A stretch of DNA of 25,413 nucleotides from Gammaproteobacteria bacterium (GTDB lineage: Bacteria > Pseudomonadota > Gammaproteobacteria > Eutrophobiales > Eutrophobiaceae), in contig JABHFC010000126.1 of assembly GCA_018676275.1 (NCBI GenBank), positions 1 to 25,413 of the forward strand, read 5' to 3'. Position numbers and translations under genes: made by a program. Positions within the stretch are counted from its first letter, which is position 1. The number at the start of each line of letters is the position of its first letter. Positions 1 through 8,056 of the stretch are shown piece by piece. The notes under the pieces were generated by a model. It saw only the letters and a program-made list of their open reading frames with translations. It was not told the DNA's origin and did no database searches.

Positions 1-1
1 A

Positions 2-691
2 GCAGAATTGAAACGCCAGGCCAAGCTGGTGAAAAACAACCAGGTATCAGAAGAAGCCTACGATAAAGCAGTGCGCGTACGAAAAGCAGCGGTCGCCGAA
101 CTCGCCGTTGCAGAACAGACTCTTTCACTGATGCTTGAAGGTACACGAAAGGAAGACATCGATGTCGCCCGCGCAGATGTTGCTGAAGCTGCTCATGCAT
201 TCGCCATGAGCCAGGCAGGTTATCGAGATGAAGATATTACCCGGGCAGCAGCGCGAACTGCGGCAGCAGTCGCCAGGCTCGAATCCATCCAGGTACGGAT
301 CGATGAACTTGAAGTTAAATCACCCTGTAGCTGCGTGGTTGAAGCCATCGATCTTCGTCCCGGTGATCTGGTTCCTGCCAATGCACCTGCTGTGTCCTTA
401 CTTGATCTAAACAGGCTTTGGGTAAGAAGCTATATTCCCGAAGCACGCCTGAGTAAAATCCAGCTAGGTATGCAGGTACCGGTTCGCGTCGATGGACTGG
501 AGGATGAAAAATTCATCGGCAAGATCACATTCATTGCCCAGGGTGGTGAATTCACACCACGTAATATCCAGACACCGGAAGAACGCAGCAAGCAGGTGTT
601 TCGGGTAAAAGTCACCCTACAGGAAGGCAAGGAACGTTTACGGGTTGGCCTGGCTGCAGACGTTCTGTTTAATGAGGCCGAAGCACCTTGA
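2..691 (+). CDS. HlyD/YbhG-type membrane fusion protein, 5' end outside window
   Basis: This is the periplasmic adaptor subunit of an ABC exporter; it would bridge the inner-membrane permease to an outer-membrane channel. The frame is open to the left edge, so the N-terminal anchor and first lipoyl half are missing. Visible are an Ala/Glu/Arg-rich helical hairpin (about residues 10-100 of the visible part), then a lipoyl-like segment beginning VKSPCSCVVEAI, and a beta-barrel segment around LNRLWVRSYIPEARL and MQVPVRVDGL, as in HlyD_D23-like proteins. The stop overlaps the next start (TTGA), indicating translational coupling to the ATPase gene. The substrate is unknown; the layout resembles E. 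coli ybhGFSR, but the name is not transferred. Confidence 0.9.
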   Translation, partial: AELKRQAKLVKNNQVSEEAYDKAVRVRKAAVAELAVAEQTLSLMLEGTRKEDIDVARADVAEAAHAFAMSQAGYRDEDITRAAARTAAAVARLESIQVRIDELEVKSPCSCVVEAIDLRPGDLVPANAPAVSLLDLNRLWVRSYIPEARLSKIQLGMQVPVRVDGLEDEKFIGKITFIAQGGEFTPRNIQTPEERSKQVFRVKVTLQEGKERLRVGLAADVLFNEAEAP

Positions 692-1644
692 CTCAGGCAG
701 TCATCACGGCGGAGGGTTTAACCCGTCGCTTTGGTGATTTTGTAGCGGTAGCTGATGTCTCCTTTTCTATTCCCAAAGCATCCATCTTTGGTCTGTTAGG
801 TCCAAACGGCTCCGGCAAATCGACAATCATCCGCATGCTCTGTGGTGTTCTCACACCAAGTGCAGGTAGCGGCACAGTAATGGGTATTGATGTCGGTAAA
901 GATCCGGAGGCGGTTAAACAACATATAGGTTACATGTCACAAAAATTCAGTCTCTATTCCGATCTTACCGTGTTGGAGAACCTGGATTTTTACGGACGCA
1001 TTTATGGTCTCACCGGCACAAGACATAAGCAACGACGCGAAGCCGTTGTCGCCCTGACCGGCATCGATCCTTATATGGATCGTCTGGCAGGTGATCTCTC
1101 CGGCGGCTGGAAACAACGTCTGGCACTTGCCTGCGCGATGATCCATGAACCGAAAGTACTTTTTCTTGATGAACCCACCGCAGGTATTGATCCAGTTGCA
1201 CGACGTGAATTATGGGATCTGCTGTTTGAGCTAAGTAACCAGGGTGTCACCATGTTCGTCACCACCCATTACATGGATGAAGCGGAACGTTGTACCAGTG
1301 TTGGTTATATTTATTTATCCCGACTGGTCGCTTTAGGTGAGCCGGAAGAATTAAAAGCAAACCCGATAGTCACCCCGCAAGGTAGTCGGCGCTTCGCCAT
1401 CAATTGTAGTAAACCAACCGCAACCCTGGTCAAAGCGAAAACACTGGATAGTGTCAGAGACGTAACCTTATTTGGTGACACCTTGCATATCCTCGTTGAT
1501 GACACACTGGATCCCGATGAATTATTAACAATAATCGCACCGGATGACAAGAAAGCTGCTTATCATCCTGCCGATCCTTCTCTTGAAGATGTGTTTGTCT
1601 TACTCAGTCGCGCCGAAGCTGAAGCCCAGGAAAAAATAACATGA
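688..1644 (+). CDS. ABC exporter ATP-binding protein (YbhF/CcmA-like)
   Basis: Cytoplasmic ATPase that would power the adjacent ABC-2 permease. It has one nucleotide-binding domain: Walker A GPNGSGKST (residues 38-46), Q-loop Q85, signature LSGGW (137-141), Walker B VLFLDEP with D161/E162, and switch His H194 in VTTHYMDEAE. The YTHYMDEAE-type H-loop and an approximately 100-residue C-terminal extension are usual for DrrA/YbhF-type drug or lipid exporters. At 318 residues it is a single half, unlike the double-ATPase YbhF of E. coli. The start is TTG at 688, overlapping the upstream stop by 4 bp; no better start lies upstream. The 3' end overlaps the permease start by ATGA. Confidence 0.95.
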   Translation: MTQAVITAEGLTRRFGDFVAVADVSFSIPKASIFGLLGPNGSGKSTIIRMLCGVLTPSAGSGTVMGIDVGKDPEAVKQHIGYMSQKFSLYSDLTVLENLDFYGRIYGLTGTRHKQRREAVVALTGIDPYMDRLAGDLSGGWKQRLALACAMIHEPKVLFLDEPTAGIDPVARRELWDLLFELSNQGVTMFVTTHYMDEAERCTSVGYIYLSRLVALGEPEELKANPIVTPQGSRRFAINCSKPTATLVKAKTLDSVRDVTLFGDTLHILVDDTLDPDELLTIIAPDDKKAAYHPADPSLEDVFVLLSRAEAEAQEKIT

Positions 1645-2786
1645 ATGGTTTCATGGCCATCTTCCTGAAGGAGTTTGCCCATATCAGGCGCGAGCGCAGC
1701 ACTATTGTTTTCGCTTTTGTTCTGCCGGCCTTTTTGTTAATCGTTTTTGGTTTTGCCATTGATGTCACCATTGAAAACATTCCAACGGTAGTACTGAATC
1801 TTGATGGACGCATGGAAAGCCGCGAATTGATCGCTGCGCTTAAAAACACAGAGACATTTGAGGTGATTGAGGACGTACAGGATTTACAATCATTTCATGA
1901 TGCACTTGAATCGGGTCGGGCAAAAACCGGTGTGCTGATACCGGTAGAATATTCAGAACGCCTGCTACGTAGTGAACAGGCCTATGTACAGGTACTAATT
2001 GATGGCAGTGATTCACAGGTCGCTACTACTGCATTGAATACCGTTAATTTGCTGACCATTGATTTATCCATTCGCCGCGCTCGTGCCTTTGGCGAAAAAC
2101 TCGGCATTGCACCTGCCCGCTCAGCAACCGGCGCTGTTGTCTTACCAATTGAGGCGCGAACCCGCCTACTCTATAACCCGGATCTGGAAAGCTCGCATTT
2201 CTTTGTACCCGGCCTGGTCGCAATCATCTTGCAACTGGTGTTGTTATTTCTAACCAGCACCTCGATAGTCCGCGAACGCGAACTGGGCACACTTGAACAA
2301 ATCTTTGTCACACCGGTAAGTCGTGGCGGCCTCTTACTCGGTAAATTATTACCCTATGCCATCATGGCTTTTGGTGCATTGATGATCGTGCTGACACTGA
2401 TGACAACATTATTTGAAGTCCGCATCAATGGCAGTTTAGTTTTACTTATATTTCTTTCCTGCCTGTTTATCCTCACCGCCCTTGGTCTTGGTTTACTGAT
2501 TTCAACCATCGCACGAGCACAGGTTCAGGCCATGCAGTTCGCGTTTATGATCATGTTGCCATCAGTGTTGTTATCCGGCTTCATGTTTCCACGTTCTGAA
2601 ATGCCAATGATTATTTACCTGTTTAGTCATTTACTACCTGTTACCTATTTTATTGAAATATTACGTGGCATCATCATTCGTGGTGCGGAGCTTCGCGCCC
2701 TGCTGCCCCATGTTGCAGGACTAGTCACCTGTCTGGTTGTTGTTCTCACTCTTAGTATTACCCGTTTCCGTAAACAACTGGATTAA
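1641..2786 (+). CDS. ABC-2 type transporter permease (YbhS/YbhR-like)
   Basis: Inner-membrane permease of the exporter. The 381-residue protein has an N-terminal membrane helix (about residues 20-42), then a roughly 140-residue periplasmic domain, then about five C-terminal helices beginning near HFFVPGLVAIILQLVLLFL. The segment STSIVRERELGTLEQIFVTPVSR is the typical ABC2_membrane coupling region. It starts with ATG in an ATGA overlap with the ATPase gene. Only one permease gene follows, whereas ybhGFSR-type operons usually carry two, so this one may homodimerise or have lost its partner. No terminator is obvious after the stop. Confidence 0.93.
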   Translation: MNGFMAIFLKEFAHIRRERSTIVFAFVLPAFLLIVFGFAIDVTIENIPTVVLNLDGRMESRELIAALKNTETFEVIEDVQDLQSFHDALESGRAKTGVLIPVEYSERLLRSEQAYVQVLIDGSDSQVATTALNTVNLLTIDLSIRRARAFGEKLGIAPARSATGAVVLPIEARTRLLYNPDLESSHFFVPGLVAIILQLVLLFLTSTSIVRERELGTLEQIFVTPVSRGGLLLGKLLPYAIMAFGALMIVLTLMTTLFEVRINGSLVLLIFLSCLFILTALGLGLLISTIARAQVQAMQFAFMIMLPSVLLSGFMFPRSEMPMIIYLFSHLLPVTYFIEILRGIIIRGAELRALLPHVAGLVTCLVVVLTLSITRFRKQLD

Positions 2787-2821
2787 TCGTCTATAATAAT
2801 GATTACATACACTTCGCAGAG

Positions 2822-2869
2822 TTGATCCACGTCAACAGGTTTAATCTCATGACTACTACACTTTATATA
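2822..2869 (+). promoter_or_regulatory. DNR/FNR-like operator and promoter of the cytochrome c gene
   Basis: TTGAT CCAC GTCAA at 2822-2835 matches the TTGAT-N4-GTCAA form quoted for DNR-type regulators, and differs by one base from the FNR/ANR consensus TTGAT-N4-ATCAA. A -10-like TACACT at 2857-2862 would put the transcription start near 2869-2870, placing the box centre (2828.5) at about -41.5, the class II activator position. AT-rich TATATA stretches at 2864-2873 are alternative -10 boxes. The binding protein is inferred, not seen. Confidence 0.5.
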
Positions 2870-2896
2870 TAACTTCTATTAAGCAGGAGAAAGCTT

Positions 2897-3379
2897 ATGT
2901 TTATTCGCAAAATTTTGAGTATCTTTACAGCATTATTACTACTCTTATCACTAGCTGCCTGTGAAGCGGAACGCACATCCGGTCAGGGCATGGTATTACC
3001 CGCCGGTGATATAGAAGCTGGTAAAGCAAACTTCATTAACCTGGGTTGTATCCAGTGTCACAGTGTCGCCGGTGCAGAGCCACTTGAGTACGAAAGTGAA
3101 ACGGTACCCATGTTATTGCTTGGTGGTAAGGTCAGAAAGGTAAAAACCTATGGCGAATTAGTCACCTCCATTGTCAATCCAGAACATATAGTTTCACCTG
3201 CCTACCTGGAAAAATTAAAGCCCAGTGAAAATGAGGGCGAAGTGTCTACCCCGATGCCATCATTTAACGATGAAATGACAGTCGCACAATTAATCGACCT
3301 GATAACTTATCTTGATTCCAACTACGAGAAGTTAATGCCCGATTATGTGAGTCATCATCATAGTTTTGGAGCGTATTAA
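2897..3379 (+). CDS. Lipoprotein monohaem cytochrome c
   Basis: A small electron carrier predicted to be anchored by a lipid in the cell envelope. The signal peptide ends in the lipobox LAAC with C22 as the lipidated residue. One haem-binding motif CIQCH is at residues 51-55, and M120 in STPMPSF is the likely distal haem ligand, giving a class I cytochrome c fold of about 110 residues. The C-terminus VSHHHSFGAY contains a short His run that could bind metal. The start ATG has a good ribosome site (AGGAGA, 2885-2890). The gene stands alone; the DNR/FNR-like box upstream suggests induction by low oxygen or nitric oxide. Its redox partner cannot be told from the window. Confidence 0.88.
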   Translation: MFIRKILSIFTALLLLLSLAACEAERTSGQGMVLPAGDIEAGKANFINLGCIQCHSVAGAEPLEYESETVPMLLLGGKVRKVKTYGELVTSIVNPEHIVSPAYLEKLKPSENEGEVSTPMPSFNDEMTVAQLIDLITYLDSNYEKLMPDYVSHHHSFGAY

Positions 3380-3418
3380 GCAAAGCTTATATTGGAGCGG
3401 GAACCCTGTACCTCATTC

Positions 3419-3444
3419 GTCATACTGGCGAAAGCCAGTATGAG
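3419..3444. repeat. Short hairpin repeat, TACTGGC-arm variant
   Basis: GTCA, then arm TACTGGC, loop GAAA, arm GCCAGTA, then TGAG. The arms pair perfectly. It belongs to the dispersed 28-nt hairpin family found across the window (constant ends GTCA and TCCAGT), but here the TCCAGT end has degenerated. It lies 39 nt after the cytochrome stop. Confidence 0.75.
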
Positions 3445-3467
3445 GAATAACCCGTATTAAAACAGCC

Positions 3468-3558
3468 GTCATTCCGGGCTCGACCCGGAATCCAGTTAAA
3501 GAATAACCGCTTTCAGCGGGTCAATAATCGACTGGATGCTAGTATTCACCAGCATGAC
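3468..3558. repeat. Head-to-head pair of hairpin repeats (MITE-like)
   Basis: Unit one (3468-3496) is GTCA, arm TTCCGGG, loop CTCGA, arm CCCGGAA, TCCAGT. Unit two (3531-3558) is in the opposite direction: ACTGGA, arm TGCTAGT, loop ATTC, arm ACCAGCA, TGAC (one mismatch in the stem). Between them a small hairpin CCGCT TTC AGCGG sits at 3507-3519. The outer ends GTCA and TGAC make the whole 91 bp an inverted-repeat element. No gene is seen in 3380-3662. Confidence 0.75.
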
Positions 3559-3662
3559 GTTTGGTTTCAATATGGCAATCGGCACTTTGATCTCAATCAA
3601 AGGTCAAATATCATAGATACGTTAAACTAAAACTCATTTCTTGCATAACTGAGGACTAAGCA

Positions 3663-4253
3663 ATGAAACTGACATCACTTTTAATCACACTTTTATTAGT
3701 GACACTACCTGTAAGTGCGGAGATACAAACAGAAGAAAGTGTCATCAAAGAAACAACTACTAGCGTACTCAAGCAACTGAATGAGAATCGCGACCGCCTG
3801 AAAAACGAACCGCAATATATTCAGAAACTCGTAAACGAACTGATCATTCCCCACTTTGATTTCGAACTGATGTCGGAACTGGTGTTGGGTAGCTATTGGC
3901 AGAAATTCAACCAGGTGCAACAGAGTTGTTTTATCTCTGGTTTCAGGAACCTGCTGGTAGAAAGATACGCCTACATATTGCTCAGCTATGATGATCATGA
4001 AATTTCCTACGGTGCATCTAAATACATCGGTAATAAAGGTTACAAACTGGTAAGCCAAACCATCAGTCGGGAAGGTGCGAAACCCTTGCCGATTGGATAT
4101 GCAATGCAACTAACGGGTGATGAATGGAAAGTTGTCGATCTAATCATTGATGAAATCAGCCTGATCAGAGGTTACAGCGGTATGTTTCAAAGCTGGATAC
4201 ATACACAGGGCCGTGACTACTTCATTAGCAATTTTTCTGAGTGCAACGAATAG
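3663..4253 (+). CDS. MlaC/Ttg2D-family periplasmic phospholipid-binding protein
   Basis: A predicted soluble periplasmic lipid carrier. The signal peptide (about residues 1-19, cleavage after PVSA) is followed by the MlaC/Tol_Tol_Ttg2 fold: the segment IIPHFDFELMSELVLGSYW (about 60-78) and the following NLLVERYAYIL are diagnostic of the family. Length (196) is normal. The start is ATG with GAGGA about 10 nt upstream. The Mla ABC genes (mlaFED) are absent; instead the next gene, 55 bp on, is an RND exporter of the HAE3/HpnN kind. This pairing suggests that the carrier hands lipid to or from that pump rather than a classical Mla complex. Assignment to the family is firm; the substrate is unknown. 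Confidence 0.88.
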   Translation: MKLTSLLITLLLVTLPVSAEIQTEESVIKETTTSVLKQLNENRDRLKNEPQYIQKLVNELIIPHFDFELMSELVLGSYWQKFNQVQQSCFISGFRNLLVERYAYILLSYDDHEISYGASKYIGNKGYKLVSQTISREGAKPLPIGYAMQLTGDEWKVVDLIIDEISLIRGYSGMFQSWIHTQGRDYFISNFSECNE

Positions 4254-4308
4254 AATAGAATCGACAAACCTGGTTTTATTCACCATCCCTTAAAGGAAGC
4301 TGGCGACT

Positions 4309-6780
4309 ATGCCTTTGCTCCGCGCCTATCAGCACCTTGTATTTGAACGCCCGCGACTGGTGCTGGTAATTGTCGCTTTACTAAGCATCCTGGCTATCTT
4401 TTATTCTTCACAATTTGAACTCGATGCATCCGGCGAATCATTAGTACTGGAAAATGATGCGAGCCTGAACTATTACCGTGAAATAAGAGAAGACTACGGT
4501 ACTGATGAGTTCCTGGTCATCACCTATGCACCCTATGCTGATTTGTTATCAGCGGAATCCCTTGCCGGTATTCGCTCACTAAGAGATCAATTACTGCAGC
4601 TGGATAATATTGAGCAGGTTAATTCCATTCTCGATGCACCGGTGATTTACAACGCCGGTGTCAAACTGTCCGAGCTTGGTGACAAACTACAGACATTGGA
4701 TACAAACGAGGTCGATGTAGATCTGGCCAGACTGGAATTTTCGACTAATCCTTTCTACCGCGAATTACTGGTCAGCACTGATGGCCTTACTACTGCCCTG
4801 CAGGCAATTTTCAAATTTGACGATAAACAGTTTAAATTACTTAACCAGCGTAAAAAGCTGAATAACCTTGTCGAACAAAGACGTCTCAGCGATGCAGAAA
4901 CAAAAGAACTTGTTCAGCTTCGACTTGCTGTAAAGGAACATAACAGTGAGGCCCTGAAAAGTCGCAGTAAAGATATAAAAGCAGTTCGCCAGATTATCGA
5001 CAGCGAAAGACATCGCGCAAAGATATACCTCGGTGGTGTGCCGATGATAACGACCGATATGATCCAGTTCATTCGTCATGACCTTGTCGTTTTCGGCCTT
5101 GGCGTGCTCGGCTTTCTGATAGTTATCCTGAGTATATTTTTCAGACACGGGCGCTGGGTCCTGTTGCCACTGTTTTGTTGCGCCATCACCGCTATATTTA
5201 TGTTTGGTTTTCTCGGCTTTGCCGGCTGGCGCATTACCGTGATCTCATCAAACTTTATGTCTATTTTGTTGATTATTACCCTGTCGTTGAGCGTGCATCT
5301 GATCGTGCGCTTTCGTGATCTACAAATTGAACACCCGCAACTGCCTCATCGGCAAATTGTGCGTGACACGATCAGCTCCATGGCTAAACCCTGCTTCTAT
5401 ACAATACTCACTACCATTGTTGCTTTTGCCTCGCTGGTGGTCAGCAATATTCGGCCTGTAATTGATTTTGGCTGGATCATGATCATCGGTCTAAGCGTGT
5501 CCTTTATCGTCAGCTTTTCTCTTTTCCCCGCTGCTTTGAACCTGATGCACGCAGCGAGAACTCCAGCGAGTAAGGATTTCACCCGAAACTTCACACTCTG
5601 GCTTGCGCAACGGGTGCGTGCTACACCACGAATGATTATCCTTATAAGCCTCGCGATCGCGATCGTTGTCGGCATCGGCATGACACGCTTAAAGGTAGAA
5701 AACCGTTTTATTGATAACTTCCGTTCTTCCACTGAAATCTACCAGGGTATGACGGTAATCGATCAGGAACTCGGTGGTACCACACCACTGGAAATCATTC
5801 TCGATCCGGACGCTGGCTATTACGACTTACCCGAAGCTACGGATGAAGAAAGTGAATTTGATGAGCTGTTCATGGAAGATGAAGAACAAAGCGCACCCTC
5901 TTACTGGTTAAACCCGACCAGGATAGCTTTAATCCAGCGTATACAGGACTACCTCGAAGCAAACCCCGTGGTCGGAAAAGTCCTCTCCATTGGTACTGTT
6001 GTGCGCATTGCCGAACGTTTAAATGGCGCTGAACTTGATGCTTTCGAACTCGCTCTGATCCACAAACGCATACCAGAGGATATTGCCGACGATCTGATCA
6101 AGCCCTATTTATCTGCAGACACATCCCAGGTACGTTTCAGTGCCCGTGTCATCGAGTCCGATCATTCCCTCAATCGCAAACAACTACTCCAGGAAATTAA
6201 GGATTTTATTGTCAATGATATTGGCCTGGAAAGTAGCCAGGTGCATATCACCGGCATGCTGGTGCTTTACAACAATATGTTACAGAGTCTGTTCCGTTCA
6301 CAAATCATGACCCTGGCAGCCGTGTTGCTGGCAATATTCCTGACCTTTATTGTCCTGTTTCGTAATATCACCCTGGCGGTACTCGGCATTATTCCAAATA
6401 TCTTTTCGGCCGTAATGATACTCGGCATTATGGGCTGGCTGCGTATCCCGCTGGATATGATGACCATTACCATCGCATCCATCACTATTGGCATTGCCGT
6501 CGATGACACCATTCATTACGTGCACCGTCTTAAACATGAATATAAAACCAATAATAATTACGAAACCCTGATCAGTCTGTGCCATGGCAGTATCGGTAAA
6601 GCCATGTATTACACTTCCGTTGCCATCATCTTTGGCTTCGCTATCCTCTCATTGTCCAACTTCATCCCTACCATCAACTTCGGCTTGATGACAGGCATCG
6701 CCATGTTCGTTGCCCTGGCAGGTAATTTGGTTCTGCTTCCGGCAATGGTCTTGATAATCAGGCCTGTTATTAAAATCTGA
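4309..6780 (+). CDS. RND superfamily (MMPL/HAE3) lipid or hydrophobe exporter
   Basis: An 823-residue inner-membrane transporter with the duplicated RND layout. TM1 is near residues 15-32, followed by a large periplasmic loop to about 250. A helical bundle spans about 255-415, TM7 is near 445, a second periplasmic loop follows, and the last bundle runs from about 660 to 820. The second half keeps the acidic pair of the proton relay in GIAVDDTIHYVHR (D732/D733). The equivalent place in the first half reads LSLSVHLIVRFRD and lacks it. The HAE3 family includes hopanoid transporter HpnN and other lipid exporters. It lies 55 bp after the MlaC-like gene, likely in one operon, preceded by AAAGGAAG as the ribosome site. 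Confidence 0.9.
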   Translation: MPLLRAYQHLVFERPRLVLVIVALLSILAIFYSSQFELDASGESLVLENDASLNYYREIREDYGTDEFLVITYAPYADLLSAESLAGIRSLRDQLLQLDNIEQVNSILDAPVIYNAGVKLSELGDKLQTLDTNEVDVDLARLEFSTNPFYRELLVSTDGLTTALQAIFKFDDKQFKLLNQRKKLNNLVEQRRLSDAETKELVQLRLAVKEHNSEALKSRSKDIKAVRQIIDSERHRAKIYLGGVPMITTDMIQFIRHDLVVFGLGVLGFLIVILSIFFRHGRWVLLPLFCCAITAIFMFGFLGFAGWRITVISSNFMSILLIITLSLSVHLIVRFRDLQIEHPQLPHRQIVRDTISSMAKPCFYTILTTIVAFASLVVSNIRPVIDFGWIMIIGLSVSFIVSFSLFPAALNLMHAARTPASKDFTRNFTLWLAQRVRATPRMIILISLAIAIVVGIGMTRLKVENRFIDNFRSSTEIYQGMTVIDQELGGTTPLEIILDPDAGYYDLPEATDEESEFDELFMEDEEQSAPSYWLNPTRIALIQRIQDYLEANPVVGKVLSIGTVVRIAERLNGAELDAFELALIHKRIPEDIADDLIKPYLSADTSQVRFSARVIESDHSLNRKQLLQEIKDFIVNDIGLESSQVHITGMLVLYNNMLQSLFRSQIMTLAAVLLAIFLTFIVLFRNITLAVLGIIPNIFSAVMILGIMGWLRIPLDMMTITIASITIGIAVDDTIHYVHRLKHEYKTNNNYETLISLCHGSIGKAMYYTSVAIIFGFAILSLSNFIPTINFGLMTGIAMFVALAGNLVLLPAMVLIIRPVIKI

Positions 6781-6827
6781 CGCTTTATTTGATCAAAAAC
6801 AAGGCTTAAACCCGCTTTGGCTACTAC

Positions 6828-6853
6828 GATTTAAATAGAGGTAAATTTAAATC
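6828..6853. promoter_or_regulatory. 26-bp inverted repeat before the cyclase-FHA gene
   Basis: Arms GATTTAAAT (6828-6836) and ATTTAAATC (6845-6853) are perfect 9-bp complements separated by 8 nt. The element lies 16 nt before the GTG start and 4 nt before the ribosome site GGGAGGA. It could be an operator or an mRNA hairpin affecting translation. No protein can be assigned. Confidence 0.45.
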
Positions 6854-6869
6854 AGCCGGGAGGACTGCT

Positions 6870-7787
6870 GTGAGTAAGACTCAGTTAAAAATGGTCGTGT
6901 TGTATGCCGATGTATCCGGCAGCACCCGACTCTATGAAACCTATGGTGACAAGATTGCCAAGTCGGATGTGCGTATCTGTCTCGATTTGTTAACTGAAGT
7001 CGCGGAAAAATACGACGGCAAAAAGATTAAAGAGATCGGCGATGAGATCATGTGTATGTTTCACCGTCCGGACAAGGCCGCAGAGGCCGCCATCGAGATG
7101 AACCAGGCCTTACAGGAAGCCAGGGAAGATAAGCGCTTCGAGTCGGGCGACATACACGTGAAAATGGGCTGGCATTATGGCAGCGGCACCTTTCGTGGTG
7201 ACGATATCATCGGCGGTGCGCCAATTATCGCCCAACAGGTGATAGGCATGGCCAAGCGCGATGAAATACTGACAACCCAGACCTGTATTGATGAACTGCC
7301 CGGCATAATCAAATGCACCGCCAACTTTATTGACCGTGTTGAAGCCGAAGACGGCAGTGGCGACATAAATGTTTATGCCCTGCCCTGGGATGAAGATGAT
7401 GATGGCGCCACCGTAGTCACCTCTTCACAGGAAGTGACCGGCGAGACGGCTCACGGCTCACTAGTCCTGCATTACCGGGACAAGCAGATCGAAATGAATC
7501 CAGGTAATACTCACTGCCGTATTGGTCGTGGCGAGGATAACGACCTGACCGTGTATGGAAATTTCACATCCCGACACCATGGCGAAATCTACTATCGTCA
7601 CGGTCGTTTTCATGTCTCTGATATGAGCACAAATGGCACCAGCATAGTCCAGGAAGGCCACGATTTCGTCCGCTTGCATCGCGAAGAAAAAATCCTGCAT
7701 GGCACCGGCATCATTAGTTTCGGCGGCAAACCCGATACCGATCCGGAGGCCTCGGTTAAATACGAATGCGTCAGGGCAAACAATTAA
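6870..7787 (+). CDS. Class III nucleotide-cyclase-like domain fused to an FHA domain
   Basis: A cytoplasmic signalling protein of 305 residues. Residues 8-172 form an adenylate/guanylate cyclase catalytic-domain homologue: VVLYADVSGSTRLYE with metal Asp D14, and KEIGDEIMCMF with second metal Asp D58. The usual VNxAAR stretch is replaced by PIIAQQ, so the transition-state Asn and Arg are I119 and Q123; true cyclase activity is therefore doubtful. Residues about 196-290 form an FHA phosphothreonine-binding domain with GR (219-220), SRHH (234-237) and NG (255-256). The start is GTG with a strong GGGAGGA 5 nt upstream. A small coiled-coil gene follows 23 bp downstream. The partner is presumably a Ser/Thr kinase substrate, but none is encoded here. 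Confidence 0.85.
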   Translation: MSKTQLKMVVLYADVSGSTRLYETYGDKIAKSDVRICLDLLTEVAEKYDGKKIKEIGDEIMCMFHRPDKAAEAAIEMNQALQEAREDKRFESGDIHVKMGWHYGSGTFRGDDIIGGAPIIAQQVIGMAKRDEILTTQTCIDELPGIIKCTANFIDRVEAEDGSGDINVYALPWDEDDDGATVVTSSQEVTGETAHGSLVLHYRDKQIEMNPGNTHCRIGRGEDNDLTVYGNFTSRHHGEIYYRHGRFHVSDMSTNGTSIVQEGHDFVRLHREEKILHGTGIISFGGKPDTDPEASVKYECVRANN

Positions 7788-7810
7788 TAACGTTATAAAG
7801 GTGAAAAGCA

Positions 7811-8020
7811 ATGAACGAAACTAAACAGCAACTACTCGATAAAAGACAGGAACTGGAAGAGCGCATTGACAGAATAAAGAAAGATATCGCAGGCGGACTA
7901 GAAGCCGATTTCGCAGAACAGGCCACACAACTGGAAAACCGCGATGTCCTGCTGGAAATCATGCGCGTCAGCGCAGAAGAACTGGAAACAACAAAAAGAA
8001 AACTGTCTGCGATGGATTAG
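7811..8020 (+). CDS. Small coiled-coil protein, unknown function
   Basis: A 69-residue, highly charged protein predicted to be almost wholly alpha-helical. Leucine/isoleucine heptads run through LLDKRQELEERIDRIKKDI and again through QLENRDVLLEIMRVSAEELE. There is no signal peptide or cysteine. It is 23 bp behind the cyclase-FHA gene with AAAGGTG as the ribosome site, so it is probably co-transcribed and may bind that protein or dimerise. Composition and the start signal support a real gene, but no family was recognised. Confidence 0.7.
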   Translation: MNETKQQLLDKRQELEERIDRIKKDIAGGLEADFAEQATQLENRDVLLEIMRVSAEELETTKRKLSAMD

Positions 8021-8056
8021 TTGAGGTAGTTCTCAATGCAATCTCGTATTCCCACT

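Noticed and set aside
3705..4109. 134-residue minus-strand frame inside the MlaC-like gene
   Set aside because: Antisense shadow; the plus strand encodes a clear MlaC-family protein with signal peptide.
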